Both the position numbers and the translations under genes were made by a program. A stretch of 62,778 bases of DNA from an uncultured Cryomorphaceae bacterium. GTDB lineage: Bacteria; Bacteroidota; Bacteroidia; Flavobacteriales; Schleiferiaceae. Under the pieces are notes generated by a model. That model was not told the DNA's origin and did not search any database. It worked only from the letters and a program-made list of their open reading frames with translations. Positions 18,501 through 24,227 of the stretch are shown one piece after another (the stretch's first letter is position 1; the number at the start of each line of letters is the position of its first letter). The stretch covers positions 1 through 62,778 of the forward strand of contig CAKZNE010000155.1 in the NCBI GenBank assembly GCA_937129395.1, in the 5' to 3' direction.

Positions 18501-19142
18501 CAGATTTGAAGCCGTAACAGAAGCGTTATTCGCCAGATTAGGAATAAACTGCATTTGAATTTGTGGTTTACGGCTAGAAGTAGACGAAACATTATTTGAA
18601 CATTGGTTGGCTCCATCACTCCTAGTATAACCCACATTATTACCATCCGTATAATATCTCACCCTTCCTGTAGAAGTGTAATTTGGTACACGGTCGAAAC
18701 AAATGTCTAAAGCAATATTATCAGTACCATTCCAATTAAAATTGGAATCCAAGGACAACATATCAAAACCTCCAGGGGTTGGAGCAAAAGATGGATTACT
18801 ATATATGGTATAAAAAGGACCTACAATATTAGAGGAGGCATCTGAAGCAGAAGTGTGCCTGATGGCTATTTTAAAATTTGGAAGATTGTAGGAAGGACCG
18901 CTTTCGACATAAAAACCCAAAGAGCTCAGATTTCCCGAATGTACACCGGCAGCATTTAATTCTGCAGCGGTATAAACTATTTGCATGTGCATGCTCCTAT
19001 AATAAATATTGATGGGAGCAGCTTCGGTGGTACCGGTTACATTGGTACCCGAACCTAATTGGATGGTTTGTCCATTTGTTGCAAAAACAACAAAAAGCAA
19101 AATAAAAGCAGAAAGCCTTTGTAAGATAGTAGTGCGAATCAT
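12111..19142 (-). CDS. giant T9SS surface protein, 5' part (signal peptide and four CARDB/beta-helix modules), truncated by frameshift
   Basis: The start at 19142 gives MIRTTILQRLSAFILLF, a clean signal peptide ending near NGQ; the ATG 42 bp upstream would add a charged leader. A ~150-residue N-terminal beta-sandwich follows, then four tandem modules of about 540 residues. Each has a CARDB-like domain (NWSVNG, SVNIGSFNF patterns), a segment like LSGAYTIGGG...F..A...L...G, a right-handed beta-helix rich in N-N/S-I-F..N, and an ending R-D-x-x-x-P-D-I-G-A-D-E-F. Such proteins are usually adhesins or carbohydrate-binding surface proteins in Bacteroidota. The frame stops at SFVNQDRW, exactly where modules 2 and 3 read (S/T)YxxxDxDG, and the missing DG...PDIGADE follows in another frame. 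There is no sorting domain in this part, so alone it would not be anchored by the T9SS. Confidence 0.88.
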   Translation of the reverse strand: MIRTTILQRLSAFILLFVVFATNGQTIQLGSGTNVTGTTEAAPINIYYRSMHMQIVYTAAELNAAGVHSGNLSSLGFYVESGPSYNLPNFKIAIRHTSASDASSNIVGPFYTIYSNPSFAPTPGGFDMLSLDSNFNWNGTDNIALDICFDRVPNYTSTGRVRYYTDGNNVGYTRSDGANQCSNNVSSTSSRKPQIQMQFIPNLANNASVTASNLSEIVCAGLNSVKATVGNLGNNQIDSVMVGWSVNGALQTPFKYVGTLDTINGSGSRFAEVTLGNFTFVSGTSYNISIFSYLPNNAADAFLSDDTLDLASTVGLGGTYSIGGGGADYGSFTAALNDLSTKGVCDSVIFQVASGTYTEQISFPEIPGVGADKHIRFKGVAGDSSAVKLTYGLSNFNANYTLEFDGANYISFSDLTIEATNNSYDRVVFIANESEYISFWNCAILNNAVTTPFNYNLVEVETSSNSDYIRISNSFFFNGSGGFYSNGSNADYLNVSGNVFLNQAYDGVYINGANYVTVNSNSIHTNSNNSFIAIELRYCDSTVSVQKNKISNVRGQGINLDYCDGAANNRNIVANNFVHISGNSFSAEGIDIISSPYLDIFYNSVNSVSSDDQNIGLRVSSGNNVRIYNNNIAVKGGEAFYINNNNTVSESDHNNFYKESGILGYWQGDVADLAALHTMSNQDSNSLSEAPFFLNDTSYQSAQIALNNSGMPISGFLVDIENESRDATNPDIGADEFTPTSLDAGVYDISLPQIPFAAGSLPVKAILRNFGGQTITSATLNWSLNGVAQAPVNFNGSLNSGDTVSVLLGNLNFTETDLHKVSAYSSNPNGGLDAIALNDTLVKGAITPALDGAYTIGGLNPDFTDFTAATSVLNLGGIKNHVTFNVRSGNYNERLTFTNFPKVNENDTVNFQSETLDSSAVQLTASYTNTDENYVIRLNGTKGIGFSHLTIRNNSFNSYSRVIQLDSGAAHVHFENCDLIAGPTTSSSTSVFYAYNSNNNSPEMHDITINASTLRNGYYSIYLVSRVGRAYNIWISNSSIIDPYRSGININDHDSIFIDKNTIIPKSTATPSFQGIYLYDTKMGKISGNKIWAPSSEDGIYTYQIEGSNTDPFVISNNFISVGGSSSNGYGIELYRANYTKVVHNSILSTNSNTSAAAFNEDYSFFNGSNGLEVLNNIFQNTGGGYAIKVDHSSTSTVFNYNSLFNTGANIGSWGGTNAATFTDWQNTSAHDGNSIFADALFENDTNLHVNATSLNKKAFLLSYISQDIDGDVRDATNPDIGADEFTPVGDDAGILSLQGPLKPFLPGNQNVYIQLLNNGADTLKTLNLNWEVNGQLQAVYSFIGNIPSGESLDSVNIGSFNFIEDSTYSLRIYSSLPNGNVDALTSNDTLFEEGIVSALSGDYTIGGLNPSFNSFTEANTALRQRGISSWVRFNVRDGVYNETMLMRPIVGSLDEGDSIVFVSENGDASLVNLTTSQYSPTLVELRGAEHVTFRDLTLSTTYLFNGLGLVNIDSTSTNISFQNCVFRDTLYGTSGDVLVRTSSSYNNPNTHIENCSFENGRYGIDARGNGGTRETGLIIENSTFTNQYYRGIYFDDQEDFTIMGNTISSNRGYTGFYGIYGYTSRNGGEISKNTILGNTDDGIYLYDVDGTNGNSVVVANNFVQMVGSSFASGIYISSCNYINVAYNSVRSFNTNSSTEAFYEVSCTHVEVFNNIFQNDGGGYAVDVDGYNNYQQNFNNLYTSGATLGIYRSSSYSNLTDFSNASNFDTSSVSLLSQFTDSNNVHVEAANLNGAGTPLTYVDEDYDGNFRDPNTPDIGADEFSVNTNDAALTALSSPNKPFPSGVNPVYVNLLNNGLDTLRSVQINWSVNGVAQTSLNWTGAIGTGDQDSVAIGNFNFATATFHDIVASTSLPNGQIDILATNDTTGALDLYPALSGAYTLGGGAADFPDFSSAVSALDAGGVLGWVHFNVNDGTYNEQISFSEIAGASASDSVVFQSVSGNSASVVLSYNANNTDKYTVLFDNADNISFKDMTIQALNTGNGLVVQLKNNTSNIQLDNIIFSMPTSSSFNLQGVSGSNDIDNLRITNCSFANGHSGIYLNVNNSPGLIIRGNSFKNQYRNGAYIQNLDGPIISENQISATNTNSSFTGLYLYNIEDGFKVEKNKIYIPFLGQGIYAYDLDGTIANRGLIANNFVTIGDSTASSIGTEAFDVRFCSHLDIAYNSANHASSDGYAFYMSSNTSTLHFQNNLAVSSGGDYAFFQSGTSPLSNYNNFHSTGATPFYHSSFGGNISNLASWKTATSLDANSLDVDPLFTSESDLHITQSALDSTATPLSFVNQDRW

Positions 19143-19243
19143 ATAATTGATTTTTAACTTTTCTAGCGGCTTCTGTCCTTCCAATTCAGAATCGCGCTAA
19201 TTTAATTCAAGTCAAAAATCAACTATAGAAAATGGGGGGCTTA

Positions 19244-19263
19244 GTCCAATTGAGTAATTGGAC
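19244..19263. promoter_or_regulatory. inverted repeat in the giant gene's leader
   Basis: GTCCAATT-GAGT-AATTGGAC has perfect 8-bp arms and a 4-base loop, about 100 bp upstream of the giant gene's start. There is no U-tract on either strand, so an operator or leader hairpin is likelier than a terminator. Confidence 0.35.
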
Positions 19264-19297
19264 AATTTGGCTGAGTAGTTTGCATTTGGTTTTGGTA

Positions 19298-19470
19298 CCT
19301 CCCCCCCTTCGAGTACCTCAGGGGGCGGGGTGTGTCTTAGGGGCCAAGGTGCGTCTCATGAGTCAGAAAATTTCTCAGGAAACCAGCGAAATGCCTCGGG
19401 AGCCGGTAAATTTCACAGGAAACCAGCGTAGAACCACAGGAGTCAACGTGTACCTCATGGGGCGGGTTGG
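19298..19470. repeat. array of nine degenerate ~20-bp repeats
   Basis: The core (C/T)C(T/A)CAGGRRNC recurs with unit starts at 19298, 19316, 19335, 19354, 19373, 19394, 19413, 19434 and 19453 (steps 18, 19, 19, 19, 21, 19, 21, 19). Examples are CCTCAGGGGGC, TCTTAGGGGCC, TCTCAGGAAACC, CCTCGGGAGCC, TCACAGGAAACC and CCTCATGGGGC. G is strongly enriched on the plus strand, unlike the AT-rich flanks. It is not a CRISPR: there are no long spacers. Confidence 0.75.
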
Positions 19471-19580
19471 TTCATTTGATGTTACTTCTGATATTCGTAA
19501 GGCTTTTGCGTTTTGAGTAGCCTTAATTTTTTAATAGATTCTTTTAGCTGGCTGCTTCTGCTTAATTTGTTTGCTTTGGT

Positions 19581-20957
19581 TTATTCCTTAATTACTTTAT
19601 AAGTGAAGTTGTTCAATTTTAAAAAGTAAAGTCCTTTTGGTTCTGAACTAATATCTAGAGAAAAGCTATTTGTGTTTAGTAGTGTGTTTTCTCGAATTAC
19701 TTTTCCATCGATTGTAAGTAAGGAATATTTTAGATCTTCAATATTTCCTCCTAGGTCTATTTGGATAGTGTTGTGGGTTGGGTTCGGATAAACGGAAACT
19801 GTTTTTTGATTTAATTCAATAATTCCAACATTTGAAATATCAATCGTATCACAAGCTGAAGTATCTACACAATTTCCCATTGTAATTTCCACCGCATAAT
19901 TTCCGCTAATTGAGGCGGTAAAAGATTGATTAGTTTCTCCTGGTATAACTTGGAAACTCGCATCACAATCCAACCATTGATAACTTGCACCTGCTTGGTT
20001 TGACATTAGCATGGGTGAGGTTTTTGTAAGGGTAATATCAATAGCGGGATCAATAGTTAAGTCTGTGTTGATAATAGAATCACATCCATTAGAAGATCCT
20101 GCGAACAAGGTATCCGAATAATTTCCAGTGCTTGAATAAGTGTTGCTCCCAACCGTAATTGAAAACCCAGCACATTCGTTTAGAGTTTGGTTATTTACAA
20201 CAGCCCCTTGACTTAAAGCAGCACCCGTTACCCAATTGGAAGCGGCCCCATTTAGAGAGAAATTCATTAAAGCACCATTAGCTCCAGCAACCTCTTCTAC
20301 CGCTGTTGTAACGGTTGAGTTTGTACCTCCAGCAATTCCATGGTTTAATTTATAATAAGCCATCAAACCAGCAGGGATGATGCAAAACTCGCTGTTCATG
20401 TTTGCGCTTATTTCTTGGGCGGTTCTTGCAACATCCCAAATTCTATATTCATCGATTACCCCATTAAATGGAATGGAACCTCCAGATACCCTTTGGCCAA
20501 TTCTTAAATTAACATTTCCGGGAGGGGTGTCAACCGATGAGAGTGAACCTGTTCCAACCTGAACTCCATCAACATATAAATAGCCAGTTGCATTATCTAA
20601 AACAAAAGCAACATGTACCCACTGACCAACAGAAACCGCATTTGATGTAGATGTAATATTCGCATTCGTTCCTCCTGAAATAAATCCAATGGCCAAATTC
20701 GCATTAACAAAAAAAGTGTTCCGAGAACCAACTGCATTCAAACCATAATCTGAAATGGACAAATTTGAAGTAGGGGTTGTATTAAGATATATCCAAGCTT
20801 CAAAAGTTCTATTGGCAGTACCCGTTACGCCAGCGTAAGTTGTTTGAACAAAATCCGCAGTTCCTGATGGGTCGAAATTCAGGCCGTTTTGTGCGTTTGT
20901 TGAATGGGAACCGAAGGCTATTAAAAAGCCTAGTAATGAGATTTTGGTTTTTAGCAT
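19581..20957 (-). CDS. exported LamG-domain protein with T9SS type A sorting domain
   Basis: A 458-residue protein. After a signal peptide (about 1-22, ending TNAQ) comes a LamG/concanavalin-like jelly roll (about 24-185; FEAWIYL, WVHVAFVLD and IDEYRIWD are characteristic LamG_3 segments). A single GCDS repeat, an Ig-like segment (YQWLDC ... GNYAVEI ... CVDTSAC) and a type A sorting domain (VSVYPNPTHNT ... FTYKVIKE) follow. The last three parts closely match the C-terminus of the giant neighbour, so the two share an ancestral tail. LamG domains generally bind glycans; the ligand is unknown. It probably acts at the cell surface after T9SS export. Confidence 0.88.
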   Translation of the reverse strand: MLKTKISLLGFLIAFGSHSTNAQNGLNFDPSGTADFVQTTYAGVTGTANRTFEAWIYLNTTPTSNLSISDYGLNAVGSRNTFFVNANLAIGFISGGTNANITSTSNAVSVGQWVHVAFVLDNATGYLYVDGVQVGTGSLSSVDTPPGNVNLRIGQRVSGGSIPFNGVIDEYRIWDVARTAQEISANMNSEFCIIPAGLMAYYKLNHGIAGGTNSTVTTAVEEVAGANGALMNFSLNGAASNWVTGAALSQGAVVNNQTLNECAGFSITVGSNTYSSTGNYSDTLFAGSSNGCDSIINTDLTIDPAIDITLTKTSPMLMSNQAGASYQWLDCDASFQVIPGETNQSFTASISGNYAVEITMGNCVDTSACDTIDISNVGIIELNQKTVSVYPNPTHNTIQIDLGGNIEDLKYSLLTIDGKVIRENTLLNTNSFSLDISSEPKGLYFLKLNNFTYKVIKE

Positions 20958-21038
20958 GGTTGGTATTTTTTTATTCTAGGAATTACCTGATTCGACCAAA
21001 ACTAAACAATTTTTGACAAGGATTGGAATGCAAAAAGG

Positions 21039-22274
21039 TCAAAAAGATCTAATAGCACGAACTTTAATCAAATAAGTAGGATAGGTTCTTATTCCTACAC
21101 TTCGTTCACCAGACATTAAAAAGGAATACGAACCATACCAAATTGCCCCACTACTAGCAACACTGGTAGCGTCAGTTGAAGACCAGTAAGGTATGGAAAT
21201 ATTTAATCCCTTCGTGTTTGCCAATCCATCATTTTCTAGGCAAATGCTGATTTTAGGCGCTTGTTTGGATAAGGCACTCAATTCCCAATAAGATGGTAGA
21301 TACCAATCCGAAAAACCTCCTCCATTATAGGAGTCACATAGATTTGCTGCATCTGTTGAAATAGATCCCGCATTAATAATGTTAATCGTATTGGTTGCTC
21401 CATCGGTGGAATTTGTAGAACTTGATAGATCCATGTTTATTAAGCCCCAAGATGTTCCTGCTCCATTATTTAAATCATCAAGACTTGCAATCAAGCCATG
21501 ATTTCCGTTTGAATCAACATAAAAGACAATACCACCACCATATAACTCTCCAACAAAATGTTCCTTCGAAGCTGGTAATTTAACTTTTCCTCCATTGCTT
21601 AAAAATAGGGTGTCATTGGAAATAGTCAATTGTTGTGAATCTGTATTGGTACCTGCATAAACTGGCGGAAGTTTTACAAAACCTCCATTGCTTAAAAAAA
21701 CGGTATCGGTTGAAATACTTAAGAATTGCAATTCATTTGAAACTGAACCATCAATTTCACTCGATAGTTTAGTATTCCAATAAGCTGTATCACTTAAAGT
21801 TATACCGCTTGCTATGGAAGAATTGAATACTGGATCTAATTCTTCAACAGGATCGGTGAGTTTTTTAGCTGAAGCGGCATGTAGGGCATAGGGAACACTT
21901 AAAAGTTGAGTAGTGCCCGAAATACTGTAATTGACACCTCCCAAAGGGTCGATTTCTGTTCGAATAAAATAGGGGCCATCAGACCAATCTATAAGTGTAA
22001 AATCTCCCAATCCTAGGTTCCCGTTTCCTACTTCAATACTGAACAATCCATTCGTATTCGTTAAAGGATTATGTTGCTCTTGAAAAACCAATAAGCCTCC
22101 TGGCGAGGTTTGAAGAATTGAAATTTGAACTCCAACCAATTTGTTTGTAATAAGGTTATTGTCAGAATTTCTCACAACCGCCTGGTAAGTGAATTTCTGT
22201 GGAGATTGAGCGACTGTATTCCAAAAGAAACAGAGGAATAAAAGAGATAAGCCAAACCTTATGTTATTGTTCAT
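21039..22274 (-). CDS. exported Bacteroidota-specific protein with DUF1566-like C-terminus
   Basis: A protein of about 411 residues. Start chosen at 22274 (MNNNIRFGLSLLFL), which opens a normal signal peptide; an ATG 15 bp upstream is also possible. Residues ~25-140 contain the FTYQAVVRNSDN / GGLLVFQE / LLSVPYALHA pattern common to a family of secreted Bacteroidota proteins. A linker with two copies of TDT(L/V)FLSNGGxVKLP follows, then a C-terminal region (GGGIVFYVDSNG, WYLPSYWEL, YWSST) resembling DUF1566/Lcl C-terminal domains. No T9SS sorting domain is visible. It is the second gene of a two-gene unit with the small T9SS protein upstream. Function unknown. Confidence 0.8.
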   Translation of the reverse strand: MNNNIRFGLSLLFLCFFWNTVAQSPQKFTYQAVVRNSDNNLITNKLVGVQISILQTSPGGLLVFQEQHNPLTNTNGLFSIEVGNGNLGLGDFTLIDWSDGPYFIRTEIDPLGGVNYSISGTTQLLSVPYALHAASAKKLTDPVEELDPVFNSSIASGITLSDTAYWNTKLSSEIDGSVSNELQFLSISTDTVFLSNGGFVKLPPVYAGTNTDSQQLTISNDTLFLSNGGKVKLPASKEHFVGELYGGGIVFYVDSNGNHGLIASLDDLNNGAGTSWGLINMDLSSSTNSTDGATNTINIINAGSISTDAANLCDSYNGGGFSDWYLPSYWELSALSKQAPKISICLENDGLANTKGLNISIPYWSSTDATSVASSGAIWYGSYSFLMSGERSVGIRTYPTYLIKVRAIRSF

Positions 22275-22293
22275 TATTTGAAAATCCAAAGTT

Positions 22294-22761
22294 TTAATGT
22301 TTGGTTAGTTTGAAGGATTGAATAAGTTCTTCTCCTTTAGTAACACAAAGGGAGTAACTGGATTTTGGAAATGCAGTCATTGGAATCTGACTTATTTCAC
22401 TTTGCACTTGGTTTTCTAATAAAAGCTTTCCTTTTAAATCAAAAAGTTTGTATGAGTATTCATTAAGGGTATCGTTTTCAATTTTCAGATTCAGAAAATC
22501 TCTTGTAGGATTTGGGTAAATCGATATATTCTTTTGAGTTTCTTCAAGAATTGAAATTAAATAGGTTTGCTGAACCCCTTGCTCAACAGACCCTGAAGAG
22601 TTGGCGTTTGAAGTATAAACAACTTGACCAATTGAAAAACTAAAATTGCCATTCGAGCTTGCAAAATCTTTTCCAGCTGTTAAGGTAGTCTCTTGAGCAA
22701 ATAAACAATAAGGCTCTAGAATACAAATTGAAAACAACAGAATAGCTTTTATATATTGCAT
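22294..22761 (-). CDS. small secreted protein with T9SS type A sorting domain
   Basis: 155 residues: signal peptide (about 1-22, ending LFAQ), a short region with FSFSIGQVVY and EQGVQQTY, then a type A sorting domain occupying more than half the protein (ISIYPNPTRDF ... IQSFKLTKH). The VEQGVQQ(T/P)Y segment before the sorting domain is frequent in a Bacteroidota family of minimal T9SS passengers whose role is not known. The stop is 4-19 bp from the start of the DUF1566-like protein, so they are cotranscribed. A palindromic TGCTAAATTAGCA lies about 20 bp upstream and may be part of its promoter. Confidence 0.82.
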   Translation of the reverse strand: MQYIKAILLFSICILEPYCLFAQETTLTAGKDFASSNGNFSFSIGQVVYTSNANSSGSVEQGVQQTYLISILEETQKNISIYPNPTRDFLNLKIENDTLNEYSYKLFDLKGKLLLENQVQSEISQIPMTAFPKSSYSLCVTKGEELIQSFKLTKH

Positions 22762-23029
22762 TGAACAACAAGTTAGTAGTGCTAATTTAGCATAAATTTT
22801 TAGACCTTTTTAAGCTTATCAGTTTTGATGACAAAAAGTTAATCAAAATCATGCGTTTATTTTTTCTAATAAACTAACCGCCTTTAAAATATTAAAACAA
22901 AAGATTCGGTTTGAAAAAGTTGAGGATATCCAAAAGCCCTCCACAAAAAGAGATCTAATCCAATTTCGCCAAAATAAAAAATAGCTCAAAAAAGAATACA
23001 AAGAAAAGTAGGACTTTCAGGATTATTGT

Positions 23030-23090
23030 GCATGATCCAAGATAGGGAAAGGGATCCTACGCCCTAGCGGCTGAACTACAATTACACCAA
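23030..23090 (-). other. tRNA-like segment (possible tRNA relic)
   Basis: On the minus strand TAGTTCAGCCGCTAGGGCG resembles a tRNA D arm (GTTC/GGGC pairing by wobble), and TAGGATCCCTTTCCCTA can form a defective anticodon arm. No T arm or paired acceptor stem is found. The same stretch is open in one frame for 33 codons, so it may be coincidence. Confidence 0.2.
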
Positions 23091-23120
23091 TAAAAGTAAA
23101 AATGGCTTTGAAAACTTCCT

Positions 23121-23645
23121 TCATAGCCGCATTAGGCCTTCAAGTTTATAATAATCCTCGTCCAAAAACACTTTAAGATATACTACCGATTGTTTTAAAC
23201 CATTACCCCCAACTCTCCTTTATTTCCATTCTTTTCACAGTTCCTAATAATCCGAACAATGGTCTTTGAACAACAAGTTGGTTGTACCAAAGAGAAAAGT
23301 CTATGGAAGAATCAATTTTTCCAGCCGTTCAGGTAAAGGAAAAACCATTTCCAGGATTGATAAACTCAAGGGAAGGGCTGTAATGAACTAGCTCCGGATC
23401 CAAACTTATAGTAAACTGAACTTTCTCCTGCCAAGGATAGTTTTGAACCATTTCAAGCACTTGTTTTTTACTTAATACTTTTTCAGGTTTTCAATTTCCT
23501 CCTTATCTGGATGGCAAATAGTGTATTTGAAGGCACTCATTGGTAGTTTGGTTGGTTCATTCAATAAAAATTGAAAAAGTGCTTGACATGATTGACTGGT
23601 GAACTTATTAAAAAAAATCAACCTGTTACAAAGCTTGAATATCAT
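23121..23645 (-). pseudogene. decayed gene of about 174 codons, family not recognised
   Basis: From ATG at 23645 the frame reads MIFKLCNRLIFFNKF ... KYTICHPDKEEIENLKK and stops at 23472. With one A restored in the A-run near 23478-23482 it continues VLSKKQVLEMVQNYPWQEK ... INPGNGFSFT. It then meets TGA at 23329-23331 (likely once TGG, Trp), goes on TAGKIDSSIDFSLWYNQL ... MEIKESWG, and after dropping one G from the G-run near 23206-23210 ends YLKVFLDEDYYKLEGLMRL-stop at 23121. Three lesions in one protein-like reading indicate real decay. The composition is soluble and acidic/aromatic; I cannot name a family. Confidence 0.6.
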
Positions 23646-23811
23646 TATTTCCTTTGGAGCTAATTATTTGATTTCCAGATTTTTAATACCCAATTGGATT
23701 AATGAAACCAACTCAATATGCTGACTTAAAAGAAATTAAAAATATGGAATGAGATTTACTAGATTATTTTCAATGATCCATAAGAAGCGACCTCAATCCA
23801 AGCATAAAAGC

Positions 23812-23839
23812 AACCCGTATGCTACGCATCCGGTTTTTT
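23812..23839 (+). terminator. terminator-like hairpin on the plus strand
   Basis: AACCCGTATGC and GCATCCGGTT pair with one mismatch and a bulge around a TAC loop, followed by six T's. No plus-strand gene ends nearby, so it may instead belong to the larger inverted repeat it overlaps. Confidence 0.35.
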
Positions 23840-23896
23840 AATAAACCTTCACTTCTAAGACTGAAGTCTAGGCGTTTCGGTTTATTAAAAAACCCG
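23831..23896. repeat. large inverted repeat next to tRNA-Val
   Basis: Arms CGGTTTTTTAATAAACC (23831-23847) and GGTTTATTAAAAAACCCG (23879-23896) are complementary but for one extra C. The loop contains a smaller hairpin, AGACT-GA-AGTCT. The right arm overlaps the tRNA terminator, so the two structures exclude each other. Confidence 0.55.
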
Positions 23897-23918
23897 ACTC
23901 CTATTCAGGAGTCGGGTT
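23891..23918 (-). terminator. rho-independent terminator of tRNA-Val
   Basis: AACCCGACTCC and GGAGTCGGGTT (11-bp arms, 6-base loop) lie 11 bp beyond the tRNA 3' end. The minus strand continues with TTTTTTAATAAA. Confidence 0.8.
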
Positions 23919-23929
23919 GCTTTCTTTTG

Positions 23930-24004
23930 TGAGACATACTGGATTCGAACCAGTGACCCCTACCCTGTCAAGGTAATGCTCTGAACCAACTGAGCTAATG
24001 TCCC
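23930..24004 (-). tRNA. tRNA-Val (anticodon GAC)
   Basis: Minus-strand 5' end GGGACAT pairs with ATGTCTC at the 3' end (one G-U). D arm GCTC/GAGC, anticodon stem TTACC/GGTAG with loop TTGACAG (U33, anticodon GAC, A37), and T arm CTGG-TTCGAAT-CCAG are all present. The 3' CCA is not encoded. The anticodon reads GUC/GUU valine codons. Confidence 0.93.
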
Positions 24005-24227
24005 TTTTTTTATTTTTGGAGCGGCAAATCTAATGGAAATGCGGGAATGTGTAGGGGGAATTCCAAATTAATAAAAGGTCAGAAAAGGAAAATGGCTAGA
24101 AGAGTTTCCAAATTTTCATTTTGAATTCAACTAGCCATTCATTACACCAATATCACTGCGCAAATATTCGCTTTTAAGATAGCTTGGGCTGTAGACTTAG
24201 TTGAATAAAACTGTAAAATAGGTTCTT

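Larger units (their letters stand above)
19185..19580. promoter_or_regulatory. 396-bp intergenic region upstream of the giant gene
   Basis: This region must hold the promoter of the giant gene (minus strand). It carries an inverted repeat at 19244-19263 and a G/C-skewed array of ~20-bp degenerate repeats. A plus-strand frame across it (19232-19516) is judged non-coding because the array spacing of 18, 19 and 21 bp is not codon-periodic. Confidence 0.5.
22762..24227. other. gene-poor 1.47-kb stretch
   Basis: No intact protein gene is found. It holds a decayed gene (23121-23645), a tRNA-like segment (about 23030-23090), nested inverted repeats (23812-23918) and tRNA-Val. The parts 22800-23020 and 23650-23800 show nothing I can interpret. 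Confidence 0.7.

Noticed and set aside
19298..19470. CRISPR array
   Set aside because: Units are degenerate and contiguous, without unique ~30-bp spacers, leader or cas genes.
19232..19516. 94-codon plus-strand open frame across the intergenic array
   Set aside because: It spans the ~20-bp repeats, whose 19-bp steps would shift frame, has no signal or domain pattern, and an odd Pro/Gly/Val composition; treated as chance.
23025..23126. 33-codon minus-strand frame MKEVFKAIFTFIGVIV...
   Set aside because: Too short to support as a gene, and it overlaps a tRNA-like text; kept only as a remark on the gene-poor stretch.
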